The translations under genes and the position numbers were made by a program. This document shows, piece after piece, positions 51,618-60,312 of a DNA stretch of 64,000 bases. The notes beneath the pieces are model-generated. The model did no database searches and was not told where the DNA came from. It worked only from the letters and a program-made list of their open reading frames with translations. Where the stretch lies: NCBI RefSeq assembly GCF_013401515.1, contig NZ_CP058529.1, positions 2,232,001 through 2,296,000 on the forward strand. Reading direction: 5' to 3'. The stretch comes from Halorarum halophilum (GTDB taxonomy: Archaea; Halobacteriota; Halobacteria; Halobacteriales; Haloferacaceae). Every line of letters begins with the position of its first letter. Positions within the stretch are counted from its first letter, which is position 1.

Positions 51618-51784
51618 CGTGTTGAGAGGTCTCGCCCCGGACTACTTAACCGTTTGGCGGTGGCGCGGCGGAAGTGAAAGTGTACGGATGGGGGCGTCGT
51701 ACCGGGGTTCGCGGTGATTCCAGTTTCAGTTTCAGTCCGTCGGTCGCGGCCGTTTCCGCCCAGACGACCGGAATCGGTCAGGGT

Positions 51785-53896
51785 CTAGAACTTCTCCAGC
51801 AGCCCGTCGTAGAACCCCGCCGACCCGCCACGATTCGCGTCCCCATCTCCGTCCCCCGCCCCTCGACCGTCCGACGCCTCCCGCGCCTCACCGGCCAGTT
51901 TCTCCACGATCAGCTCCGGCGTCGAGCGCGCGAGGTGGTCCTTCCGCGGCGAGCGGTTCACCACCAGTTCGCCGTCCTCCAGCCCGACGGCCTCGATGCC
52001 GTCCACGGCCACGTCGAAGTCCGCCGCCGCGCGGATCTCCCGCGCGAGGTGGGAGACGAACACCGCCGTCGTGCCCTGGCCGGAGAGCGCCTCGAGGATG
52101 CCGGCGATGATCTTCGCCGAGGCGCCCGGTTCGGTGATGGACTCCAGTTCGTCGACGAGGACCAGTCGGCCGGTCGCGCCCTCGACGAGGTCGCCGAAGT
52201 CCCGCAACGTCGACTCGAACGCGCCCGCGTCGAGCGTCCCCTGCGACTTCGCGTAGTAGTGGAGCTCCGAGAAGCGCTGGAGGCGCACGGAGTCGGCCGG
52301 GACCGGCAGCCCCATGTGCGCCAGCGTGACGACGAGCGCGACGAGGTCGAGCGTCGAGGTCTTCCCGCCGGAGTTCACCCCCGAGAGCAGCGTCACGCCC
52401 GACACCTCGTAGTCGACGGGGTCCACGTCCGCGAAGTCGACGTCGAGCAGCGGGGAGCGCCCCGCCTCGATGGCGAACCCGGCGGCTCCGCCGCCCCCGC
52501 TCACCGCCCCGTCCGCGCCCGCTGTCTCGTCCGCGCCCACCGCCTCGCCCGCACCCGCCGCCCCGCCCGCGAACTCGGGGAACACGCAGTCGAAGTCGCG
52601 GGCGAACCGCGAGACGGCGAGTTCGACGTCGAGTTCGAGCGCGTCGCGCACGAGGTCGTCGGCGTCCTCGCGCAGGTCGGCAAGGTCCGACGCGAGGTCG
52701 GCCTTCAGCCGCGAGGCGCGGCGGTCCCGCGCGGTCTTGAGTTCGGTCCGCAGGCGGTTCAGGGGCTCCTCGTTGTGCTCGACCGGGAAGGTGGGGTCGC
52801 CCGCGAAGATCCGTTCCGCGTACTCGGTCTCGCCCGAGTCGAGCCCGAGCGCGTCGACGAAGTGCTCGCGGGCCCGCGCCAGCGCCTCGTCGTACTCGTC
52901 CGCGAGTTCCCGGGAGAGCAGTTTGTCGACGCGGGCGCCCTGCTCGACCAGCGAGAGGAAGTCCTGGCCCTGGATGGTCACGTCCTGCTCGCGGATGGCG
53001 TCCCGGAGGTGGTCGTTCGCGACCGACCCGGCGGTGCCGGCCGTCGCGTCGAGGTCGTCCACCGCGTTCGAGAGCCGCCGGAGTTCGTCGTCGCCGACGA
53101 CGGTGCCGTCCTCGTCCAGCCGCGAGAGCGCGTCGCGGAGGGCCGCGAGGTCGCAGACGGGGTCCATGTCCGCGGCCTCGTGGACCGCCGCGGCGGCCTC
53201 CAGCCGTCCGCGATTCTGCGCGAAGAACGCGAGCAGGCGCTCGGGGGCGACCTCCTCGACGTTGTCCTCGGGGTCGGGAACGACCCGGACGTCGCCCTCC
53301 ACGTCGATGCCGGCGAACGCCTCGTCGAGCGCGATCACGGTCGAGTACGACCGCGCGAGCTCCGCCAGGTCGCGGGCGTCCTCGACGACCTCGACCGAGA
53401 GCTCGGGGAAGGCGGCCTCGGCCTCGGCGAACCGCTCGGCGTCTGCGGTCGCGAGCGCCCGTTCGCGAACCCGGAGCCCGCGCGGTTCCGCGAAGGGTTC
53501 GACGCCCGAGAGCGCGTCGAGTACTTCCGAGTTCGGCTCCCGCTCGACGGCCTCCCGGGCCCACGCGCGCACCTCGTCGATGCGTGACTGGACGGCAGAG
53601 GGGTAGAGCGTGCGGAGCCGCTTTCTGGCGTAGTCGGTGACGGCGCGCTCCTGGAGGAGGCCCAGCGCGTCGGCGTACACCTCGTCGGCGCGGTCGGTCG
53701 CGGTCCAGCCGCCGGGGTCGTCGTGGCGGCGGCGGATGGCGCCGCGCGCGACGGCGGCCGCCCGACCCTCGGTGATCCCCGGCGCGCGGGCGATCGCCGC
53801 CACGTCGCCCGCGCTGAGGGCCGCTTCCGGGTCGTCCAGGTCGGCGAGCGCGTCGGCCGTCTTCTCGCCCACCCCCGGAATCGACGTGAACTCCAT
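51785..53896 (-). CDS. MutS-like ATPase with N-terminal helix-hairpin-helix
   Basis: A 703-residue protein related to MutS but lacking the mismatch-reading domain I. Residues about 1-50 (MEFTSIPGVGEKTADALADL) are a helix-hairpin-helix DNA-binding element. A long helical core follows (about 70-440, lever/clamp region). The ATPase has Walker A LSGVNSGGKTSTLDL (near 500-514), Walker B RLVLVDELESITEPGA (near 575-590) and TTAVFVSHLAREI (H-loop). A Gly/Ala-rich acidic insertion is at about 448-470, and the tail is Gly/Asp-rich. I know this as an archaeal MutS-related family of unclear role, perhaps recombination or repair. No C-terminal Smr nuclease is seen. Confidence 0.87.
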   Translation of the reverse strand: MEFTSIPGVGEKTADALADLDDPEAALSAGDVAAIARAPGITEGRAAAVARGAIRRRHDDPGGWTATDRADEVYADALGLLQERAVTDYARKRLRTLYPSAVQSRIDEVRAWAREAVEREPNSEVLDALSGVEPFAEPRGLRVRERALATADAERFAEAEAAFPELSVEVVEDARDLAELARSYSTVIALDEAFAGIDVEGDVRVVPDPEDNVEEVAPERLLAFFAQNRGRLEAAAAVHEAADMDPVCDLAALRDALSRLDEDGTVVGDDELRRLSNAVDDLDATAGTAGSVANDHLRDAIREQDVTIQGQDFLSLVEQGARVDKLLSRELADEYDEALARAREHFVDALGLDSGETEYAERIFAGDPTFPVEHNEEPLNRLRTELKTARDRRASRLKADLASDLADLREDADDLVRDALELDVELAVSRFARDFDCVFPEFAGGAAGAGEAVGADETAGADGAVSGGGGAAGFAIEAGRSPLLDVDFADVDPVDYEVSGVTLLSGVNSGGKTSTLDLVALVVTLAHMGLPVPADSVRLQRFSELHYYAKSQGTLDAGAFESTLRDFGDLVEGATGRLVLVDELESITEPGASAKIIAGILEALSGQGTTAVFVSHLAREIRAAADFDVAVDGIEAVGLEDGELVVNRSPRKDHLARSTPELIVEKLAGEAREASDGRGAGDGDGDANRGGSAGFYDGLLEKF

Positions 53897-54578
53897 TCGC
53901 TCGGGAGTTATCCCCGCTCGTCAAAAGCGTTCCCGAGTGTGTGGGACGGTGTCGTTTGTGTAGGAATGGTGTTTCCTCGGGGTGATTTCGGTGAGTACGT
54001 GCGTGGAGGAATCGCGGCGATGACGTTCTCTTGCCGGCTGTGGAGACAAGCAGACCACTAGTGCTTGGCGTGACGAGACATCACCGGCCTCCCTTACCTC
54101 GGAGCACGCTCCTCGGAAGTCACACTCGCTGACGCTCGCGTGACCAGCCGATTCACTCGCGGTCGGCGCGCCACGAGGGCGCGCCGGTTCGCTTCATCCC
54201 TCGCACGCGTGTGCTCGCTTCGCGGGACTCGCTCCGCTCGACCCGCGTGCTCTCGTTCGCTCCTGTCGTCGTCGCCGGCGCGAAGCGCCGGCTTCCAGCG
54301 GGACCTCCGGTCCCGCTCGGCTCACGAGAACCCCACGAGGGGGCTCGCGTCACGCGCGCCACCCGCAAGAGGCGCCCAATCGGGTGGGCGATGCAAGGGA
54401 AATGGCCGATTCCCACTGCGACGCGTTCGGAATCGTAGCTACGCCGATCCCCGGACGAGTGCGGGGTGGGACTTTCGCGGTCGTTGCCACCTTGTCGGCT
54501 GGCGCTGCAACCGGAACTCCGCACGACACGAACCACCCCAAACGCGGGGCTTTTGGCCCGCGAGTCCACAGAACACCC
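53897..54578. repeat. 682-base gene-free region with a series of perfect hairpins
   Basis: No gene is evident. At 54049-54093 is the inverted partner of the 45-base repeat at 50362-50406. At 54165-54185 GGCGCGCC occurs twice around ACGAG. At 54274-54292 is a perfect 8-bp hairpin (arm GCCGGCGC, loop GAA). At 54297-54317 is a perfect 9-bp hairpin (arm AGCGGGACC, loop TCC). TTCGCTCCTG/CGCTCGACC words fill 54190-54270. A relaxed GGGACTTTCGCGGTCG module lies at 54463-54492. The final 60 bases should hold the larE promoter. Confidence 0.75.
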
Positions 54579-55559
54579 ATGAACGACGACGTCGCGGCGA
54601 AGGTGGCCGCCGCAAAGGAGGCCCTATCGACCCACGACGGCGTCCTCGTCGCCTTCTCGGGCGGCGTGGACTCCAGCGTTGTCGCGGCGCTCGCGTACGA
54701 CGCGCTCGGTGACGACGCGGTCGCGTGCACGGCCAAGAGCGAGACGCTGCCGGCCGAGGAACTCGACGACGCCCGGCGCGTCGCCGACGACATCGGCATC
54801 GAACACGCGCTCGTGGAGTTCTCCGAACTCGACGACCCGGACTTCGTGGTGAACGGCGACGACCGCTGTTACCACTGCCGGACGATGCGGCTCTCCCGGA
54901 TGTACGAGGCCGCACAGGAGCGCGGCATCGGCACCGTCTGCGACGGCACGAACGCCTCGGACCCCGGCGAGGGCCACCGGCCGGGCCTGCAGGCCGTCGA
55001 GGAACTGAACGTCGCCTCGCCGCTGCTGGAGGCCGCCATCACCAAGGACGAGGTGCGCCAGATCGCCGCCCACTACGGCCTCGACGTGGCCGACAAGCCC
55101 TCGATGGCCTGCCTCTCCTCGCGCATCCCCACCGGCCTCGAGGTGACCGAGGAGCGCCTGACGCGCATCGAGAAGGCCGAGCGCCTGCTGCGCACCTGGG
55201 GGTTCTCGCAGTTCCGCGTGCGCGACCACGACGGCCTCGCCCGCATCGAGGTAGGCGCCGACGAACTGGAGGCGGCGCTGAACCCTGACTTCGTGACGGC
55301 CGCCCGCGACCACCTCCTGGACCTCGGGTTCGACCACGTCACCCTCGACCTAGAGGGGTACACGACCGGGAGCGTCAGCCCGGCCACGAGCGGACAGGAG
55401 GACTCCGCGAGTGTGAGTCCGGCCGAGAACGGGGCGGGAAACTCCCCGAGCGCCGGGTCGGAACCGACGGCCGGCGCCGGCGGAGTGGAAACGGAGGGGT
55501 TCGGCGACGACGCCGACCCGGAGGACGCCCTCTCGCGGGAGTACCCGACCGGGCGATAG
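54579..55559 (+). CDS. larE: LarE-family ATP-dependent sulfur transferase (three-Cys type)
   Basis: A 326-residue PP-loop enzyme. The ATP motif is VAFSGGVDSSVVAALAYDAL (near 24-43). ETLPAEELDDARRVADDIGI follows. Cysteines appear as RCYHCR (C-x2-C, near 99-102) and in MACLSSRIPTG (near residue 178), the latter at the site of the sacrificial Cys of the Lactobacillus enzyme. Having all three suggests the variant that binds a 4Fe-4S cluster and can act catalytically. LarE adds sulfur to a nicotinate-derived dinucleotide to make the nickel-pincer cofactor of lactate racemase-like enzymes. LarB, LarC and LarA are not in this window. The last about 60 residues are a disordered acidic tail. ATG 54579. 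Confidence 0.88.
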   Translation: MNDDVAAKVAAAKEALSTHDGVLVAFSGGVDSSVVAALAYDALGDDAVACTAKSETLPAEELDDARRVADDIGIEHALVEFSELDDPDFVVNGDDRCYHCRTMRLSRMYEAAQERGIGTVCDGTNASDPGEGHRPGLQAVEELNVASPLLEAAITKDEVRQIAAHYGLDVADKPSMACLSSRIPTGLEVTEERLTRIEKAERLLRTWGFSQFRVRDHDGLARIEVGADELEAALNPDFVTAARDHLLDLGFDHVTLDLEGYTTGSVSPATSGQEDSASVSPAENGAGNSPSAGSEPTAGAGGVETEGFGDDADPEDALSREYPTGR

Positions 55560-55613
55560 ACGGCCGGCAAGCGGCGTTCTCGTCGCCCGGCTGGCCAGGT
55601 GGTAAGTAGTGGG

Positions 55614-56252
55614 TCAGTGGTTCGGCTGGACGGTCGGCTCCGGCTGGAACCCTGTCTCGTTCTCCGCGACCAGTTCGGACTCGCCGTCCGTCACCCGGAA
55701 CTCGTTGAGCGCGCAGTTCCCCTGCTCCTGTTCCAGCGTCGCCGTCACGACGTCCAGTCCCTTCACGGCGCCGGTGACGGCGTACAGCGGCCCGCCGTGC
55801 GTGACGACGGCGATCGTCGCGTCGGCCAGCCCCGCGATCGCGGCGTTCCACGCGTCGAGCACGCGCTCGCGCATCGCGAGCAGGCTCTCGCCGCCCTCCG
55901 GGACCGCCTCGGCGGCCGCGTACCCCGTCCGGCCGAGCGCGTACTCCGGGTGGCCCTCGAACAGGTCGGCGTACGAGAGCCCCTGGAAGCGCCCGAAGTC
56001 CCGCTCGCGCCACGCGCGGTCGAGTTCCGGGTCCGCGCCGACGGCACGACCGAGGAACCGCGCGGTTTCGGCGGCGCGTTCGAGGTCGGAGGCGAACACG
56101 CGGTCGACGTCGTACTCGGCGGCGACGTGGGCCGCGAGCGCCCGCGCCTGATCGCGCCCCCGGCCGGTGAGCGGCGTCGGGGCCCACCCCTGCACGCGGC
56201 GCTCGCGGTTCCAGGTCGTCTCGCCGTGCCGACACAGCAGCACCGTGGCCAT
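55614..56252 (-). CDS. histidine phosphatase family protein (phosphoglycerate-mutase-like)
   Basis: A 212-residue member of the histidine phosphatase superfamily. The phosphorylated His is in VLLCRHGETTWNRERRVQGW (His near residue 9); SDLERAAETARFLG supplies the second Arg, WRERDFGRFQG the acid/base Glu, and VVTHGGPLYAVTGA the second catalytic His (near 151). Family members dephosphorylate small sugar phosphates, cobalamin intermediates or 2-phosphoglycerate-type substrates. Specificity is not readable here. It is convergent with larE, with 54 bases between the stops. Confidence 0.9.
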   Translation of the reverse strand: MATVLLCRHGETTWNRERRVQGWAPTPLTGRGRDQARALAAHVAAEYDVDRVFASDLERAAETARFLGRAVGADPELDRAWRERDFGRFQGLSYADLFEGHPEYALGRTGYAAAEAVPEGGESLLAMRERVLDAWNAAIAGLADATIAVVTHGGPLYAVTGAVKGLDVVTATLEQEQGNCALNEFRVTDGESELVAENETGFQPEPTVQPNH

Positions 56253-56400
56253 CGCCCGGAGTTAGGGTGGTGGTGAGAAAAGCGGTGCCCCCGAACGATC
56301 GGGGCGACTTCCGGCTACCCTCCGGGGCGAGTGCCGAGCACGCGCCTGACTACATCAGGGACGGACTCGAGGGTTCAGTGCCAGGGATAGACTCGACGGT

Positions 56401-58362
56401 TCACTGATCGGGGTCCTCCGCTGCGGGAAGCGTGAAGGAGAACGTCGCGCCCTCGCCGGGTTCTGAGTCGACCCAGATCTCGCCGTCGTGACGCTCGAGG
56501 ATGCGCTGACAGAGCGCGAGGCCGATGCCCGCGCCGGGGTACTCCTCGCGGCCGTGGAGCCGTTCGAACACCTCGAATATCCGATCCTCGTTCCCGGGGT
56601 CGATGCCGACCCCGTCGTCCGCGACGGAGACCGTCCACGTGGATCCGGATCGCTCCGCGGAGACGTGCACACGCGGCAGTTCGTCGCCGCTGTACAGGAT
56701 CGCGTTCGACAGGAGGTTCTGGAGGACCTGCCGAAGCTGTCCGGCGTCGCCCTCGACCCGCGGCAGGTCCTCGGTCGTGATCTCGGCCTGGTGCTCCTCG
56801 ATCTGCACCCGGAGGTCCTCGCGGACGTTCGCGAAGACCGACTCGAGGTCGACCGGTTCGAACGGGTCGCCCCGCGACTCGACCCGGGAGTACCGGAGGA
56901 GTCCGTCGACCATCTCGCGCATCCGGTCGGCGCCGTCGACGGCGAACTCCAGGAACTCGAGACACTCCTCGGAGAGTTCGTCGGACCGCTGCTCGATCAG
57001 TTGCAGGTAGCTCGACACCATCCGGAGCGGTTCCTGGAGGTCGTGGGAGGCGGCGTAGGCGAACTGTTCGAGCCGCTCGTTCGACGTTTCGAGCGCCTGC
57101 TCGCGCTCCACGCGGTCGGTGATGTCACGGAAGTAGACGGAGACGCCCGTCTCGGACGGGTAGATGTTCGCCTCGACCCAGAAGTCGAGCGTGTCGTAGT
57201 AGAGCTCGTAGCTGGTCGCCTCCTGCGTCTCCAGCGCCGTGTGGAAGGCGTCCCAGACGTCGTCGATCTCGGCGGCGGAGGGGAACACCTCCCAGAGGTT
57301 CTCGCCGAGCAGCTCCTCCGGGGAGTGCTGGAGGAGCTCCGCGGCCCGCTCGTTGACGTGGGTGAACCGGAACTCCTCGTCGAGCGCGTAGAACGCGTCT
57401 GTCACCCGGCTCAGGATCTCCTTCGACTCGCCTTCGAGCCGTTTTCGCTCGGTGATGTCGGTGAAGGCGAAGATCGCGCTGCCACCCTCGCCGCCGTTGG
57501 CCGGTAACGGCGACCCGTTGACCGAGACCCAGACGCGCTGTCCGTCCGGTTGGCGCAGGCCGAGCTCCACGTCGAAGACCGGTTCCCCGGTCGCCATCAC
57601 CCGTGTGAACGGCGCCTCGTCCTCCGGTAAGGGGTTCCCCTGCGCGTCGACGAGGTCGAACCGGGAATCGTCGTGGGAGTACGTCTCGATCTCCCCCTCG
57701 CTACGGCCGTAGATCTCCTCGGCGCGCTCGTTGGCGAACTGGAGCGCGCCGTCCGCGCCGACGATGACGATGCCGACCGGGCTGGTCTCGACGATCCGGT
57801 CCTTGACCCGCGTCTCCTCCTCGAGCCGTCGCTTCGTCCGCTCGTTCTCGATGGTGGACGCGAGGACGTTCGCGACGGACTGGACGAAGTTGGCGTCGTG
57901 TTCGGTGAACGCCCGTTCCTCGGTCGTGTGCACCCCCAGGACGCCCCAGGGGTCCTCGAGCGAGCCGACGACGACGCTGATGCCGCTGACGACGTCGTGG
58001 TCGACGAGCAGGTCCGGCCCGGAGAACCGCTCCTCGGTCCGGAGGTCGTCGACGATGACAGGCTCCTCGGAGAGCAGGGTGTAGCCCGCCTGCGAGTCGA
58101 GGTCGGTCGGGGCCGTCGCGTTCCCGACTAGTCCGTCCTGCCAGCCGATCCCCTGGCGAAGGAAGACCTCGTCCCCGTCGGGCAACAGCTCGAGCACCTT
58201 GCAGTACTCGTTGTCCAGCGTCTCGGCGACGGCGACCGACGCGTCGTGCATCAACTGGTCGAGGTCGTCCGTCTCGAGCGCCTGCTGGCCGAGTTCGGCG
58301 ACGACCTCCTGTTGACGGATCCGCTCGCGCAGTTCCGCGTCCGCATCGGAAGTCGAACCCAT
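56401..58362 (-). CDS. GAF-PAS-PAS sensor histidine kinase
   Basis: A 653-residue soluble sensor kinase. An N-terminal coiled helix (QQEVVAELGQQALETDDLDQ) leads to a GAF domain (about 40-190: WGVLGVHTTEERAFTEHDAN). PAS 1 is at about 205-315 (IVETSPVGIVIVGADGALQF) and PAS 2 at about 325-430 (VTDAFYALDEEFRFTHVNER). The dimerisation helix carries FAYAASHDLQEPLRMVSSYL with the phosphorylated His near 448. The ATPase has QNLLSNAILYSGDELP, VADDGVGIDPGNEDRIFEVF and GAGIGLALCQRILERHDG. No membrane helix, so cytoplasmic signals (light, redox or a ligand) are likely. ATG 58362 excludes an upstream extension of 18 codons. No response regulator is next to it. Confidence 0.93.
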   Translation of the reverse strand: MGSTSDADAELRERIRQQEVVAELGQQALETDDLDQLMHDASVAVAETLDNEYCKVLELLPDGDEVFLRQGIGWQDGLVGNATAPTDLDSQAGYTLLSEEPVIVDDLRTEERFSGPDLLVDHDVVSGISVVVGSLEDPWGVLGVHTTEERAFTEHDANFVQSVANVLASTIENERTKRRLEEETRVKDRIVETSPVGIVIVGADGALQFANERAEEIYGRSEGEIETYSHDDSRFDLVDAQGNPLPEDEAPFTRVMATGEPVFDVELGLRQPDGQRVWVSVNGSPLPANGGEGGSAIFAFTDITERKRLEGESKEILSRVTDAFYALDEEFRFTHVNERAAELLQHSPEELLGENLWEVFPSAAEIDDVWDAFHTALETQEATSYELYYDTLDFWVEANIYPSETGVSVYFRDITDRVEREQALETSNERLEQFAYAASHDLQEPLRMVSSYLQLIEQRSDELSEECLEFLEFAVDGADRMREMVDGLLRYSRVESRGDPFEPVDLESVFANVREDLRVQIEEHQAEITTEDLPRVEGDAGQLRQVLQNLLSNAILYSGDELPRVHVSAERSGSTWTVSVADDGVGIDPGNEDRIFEVFERLHGREEYPGAGIGLALCQRILERHDGEIWVDSEPGEGATFSFTLPAAEDPDQ

Positions 58363-58485
58363 TCTAAACCTGATAATAGAGAGGTGCGTGTAAAGTCTTC
58401 CATCGACGCTGTGCACACACGACGGTTCGTGCGATAGTACGGAGCGACACGACCGGTGGCAGGCCGACCGGGTCGCACCCGACGG

Positions 58486-60003
58486 CTAGTTCCCCGTCCA
58501 GCGCAGCAGCGCGAGCGTCCCCTCGAACAGGACGATCATCGTCGCGACGACGATGATGGGCGCGAAGCCCGTCGGGTCGACGGTGATGAACGTGAGCGCC
58601 AGCCCGAGGAACGCGCCCCAGAAGATGAGCCGGCGGTCCTCCAGCCACTCGCGCGTGACGACGCCCATCATGATGGCGAGCTGGATGAACAGCGGGATCT
58701 GGAACACGATGGCGAAGTAGCCCATCATGATGAGGATGAGGTTGAACGTCTCCTTCAGACCGAACGCGAGTTCGGCGGTGCCGACGGTGTAGCTGATGAA
58801 GTAGTCGAAGACGAACGGGAGGACGGCGAAGTGGGCGAACGCGGCGCCGACGATGCCCAGCACGAGGCTCGTGGGGACGGCGGCGAGGTAGTACCGGCGC
58901 TCGTGCGGGTACAGCCCCGGGCGCATGAAGCGGTACGTCTGGTAGACGAACATCGGGAGGCCGGCGAGCAGGCCGGCCAGCCCGACGACCTTCAGTTTCG
59001 TGAGGAGGTACTCCAGCGGGCCGTACACGTAGGGCGAGTAGCCGTCGTCGGCGCCCGGCGAGGACGGCAGGCCGACGTGGAAGTCCCAGAAGTAGCGGAT
59101 GAGTTCGGCGGCGCTCGGCACCGCCGGCGAGACGCTCCCGACGAACAGCACCAGCCCGGAGACGACGGCCGCGACGAGGAACACCGCCGAGAGCCGTCGC
59201 ATCATCTCCTCGATGTGCGCGGTCAGCGGCATCTCCTGGTCGGACTCGGGGCCTTCGCCCCCGCCGCCGAGCGCGTTCCCGACGTTCTCGACGGTCTGCA
59301 TTCCCTTCTCGGCCGCCGTCAGCTCCTCGTCCTCCTCGGGAAAGCCGCCGGGGGGTTCCGGGGGCGCGTCGCGGGGGGTGGCGTCCGGCACCGGCTCGTC
59401 CGGCGGTTCGACCTCCTCGATCCGCGACTCCTGTCCCGGGTTCCCGTCGTCAGCCGACCCGGACGTGACGTCCTCCACCGGGCCGCTTAGCGGCGTGTCG
59501 TGGTCCGTGCTCTCCGGACCCTCGCCCTCGTCGCCTTCGTCGGCAGCTGTGTCGTCTGCATCGTCGGTATCGTCGACGTCGTCGCCGTCGTCGGCGTACG
59601 GGCTCCGACGGTCCACCACAACCTCGTCGTCTCCATCGTCGTCGTTGCCATCGACGGCACCATCGTCGGCACCGTCGGCCGTGTCACCGCCGAGCGCGTC
59701 ATCGTCGGTCGCGTCGCCGTCACCGTCGATTCCCTCGTCCGCGTCCGTCGCCGGACTCGTCGTGTCCGCGTCCGTCGCCGAGTTCGCTTCGTCCTCGTCG
59801 TCACCCGCGTCCGAGTTCGGTTCGGTCCAGTCGGCCTCCGCTTCGTCGGGGTCGGTCCCCCCCTCGGCGGATTCGGCTTCGCCCTCCCCGGCGCCGTTCG
59901 TCGCGGCGTCGGTCTCGGTGGGGTCGTCCTCGCGGTCGGACGCGGACTCGTCGGTGCCGTCGCTGCGCGTCGGCTCCTTCGGCCCGTCCGCGTCCTCGGT
60001 CAT
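58486..60003 (-). CDS. tatC: Tat translocase subunit TatC (six-helix, TatCo type) with long acidic N-terminus
   Basis: A 505-residue protein. Residues about 1-250 are low-complexity Asp/Glu/Thr/Ala, presumably disordered and cytoplasmic. Residues about 255-505 are a normal TatC: MPLTAHIEEMMRRLSAVFLV at the start (the signal-peptide-binding Glu region), ELIRYFWDFH in the first loop, QTYRFMRPGLYPHERRYYLA after helix 2, then GFAPIIVVATMIVLFEGTLA at the end. TatC binds twin-arginine signals and recruits TatA. Haloarchaea route most secreted proteins through Tat, for example the lipoprotein at 7.0-8.7 kb. ATG 60003 is used; GTG at 60006 would add one residue. Divergent from the double-TatC gene. 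Confidence 0.93.
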   Translation of the reverse strand: MTEDADGPKEPTRSDGTDESASDREDDPTETDAATNGAGEGEAESAEGGTDPDEAEADWTEPNSDAGDDEDEANSATDADTTSPATDADEGIDGDGDATDDDALGGDTADGADDGAVDGNDDDGDDEVVVDRRSPYADDGDDVDDTDDADDTAADEGDEGEGPESTDHDTPLSGPVEDVTSGSADDGNPGQESRIEEVEPPDEPVPDATPRDAPPEPPGGFPEEDEELTAAEKGMQTVENVGNALGGGGEGPESDQEMPLTAHIEEMMRRLSAVFLVAAVVSGLVLFVGSVSPAVPSAAELIRYFWDFHVGLPSSPGADDGYSPYVYGPLEYLLTKLKVVGLAGLLAGLPMFVYQTYRFMRPGLYPHERRYYLAAVPTSLVLGIVGAAFAHFAVLPFVFDYFISYTVGTAELAFGLKETFNLILIMMGYFAIVFQIPLFIQLAIMMGVVTREWLEDRRLIFWGAFLGLALTFITVDPTGFAPIIVVATMIVLFEGTLALLRWTGN

Positions 60004-60216
60004 CACCCGACCTACCTCCCCGGTCAGTTATAGGCCTTTTCCGATTGGCTCGTCACGACCGCGGCCGCGTCTACCGGTCGGTAAGGGCTACCGAGGTTCC
60101 TCGAATCGACGGGGCCTCGACGGCCGTCGGACTCCGGTCCACTACCGCGAACCAGGTCACCCACCGCGAGCGAGGCGCGGCGAAGCCGCGCCAACCGACC
60201 GAGCCAGGTCGAAAGT

Positions 60217-60269
60217 CGAGCAGACGAGTGCAGGGCGGAAGGGCGAGCAAACGTGCGCAGGGCGGAAGG
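60217..60269 (+). repeat. imperfect tandem duplication upstream of the double tatC
   Basis: Two copies of a unit with core GTGCAGGGCGGAAGG / GCGCAGGGCGGAAGG, each preceded by CGAGCA-ACG, occur at 60217-60241 and 60244-60269. They lie 44-96 bases before the double tatC start, in the control region shared with the divergent tatC gene. Confidence 0.6.
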
Positions 60270-60292
60270 TGAGGTGAAAAAGTTGATAACCG

Positions 60293-60309
60293 CGAGGGGG
60301 CTCCCCTCG
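60293..60309 (+). promoter_or_regulatory. perfect hairpin just before the double tatC start codon
   Basis: CGAGGGG-GCT-CCCCTCG is a perfect 7-bp inverted repeat with a three-base loop, ending three bases before the ATG at 60313. AAAAAGTTGATAAC (60279-60292), a possible promoter element, is immediately upstream. If the transcript includes the hairpin it would block ribosome access. Confidence 0.45.
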
Positions 60310-60312
60310 GGT

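Noticed and set aside
51618-51784. TCCAGTTTCAGTTTCAG as an origin recognition box beside the Orc1/Cdc6 gene
   Set aside because: It lacks the inverted partner and G-rich flank expected of haloarchaeal ORBs and occurs once.
57470-57740. Forward open frame antisense to the sensor kinase
   Set aside because: Shadow of the PAS-coding region.
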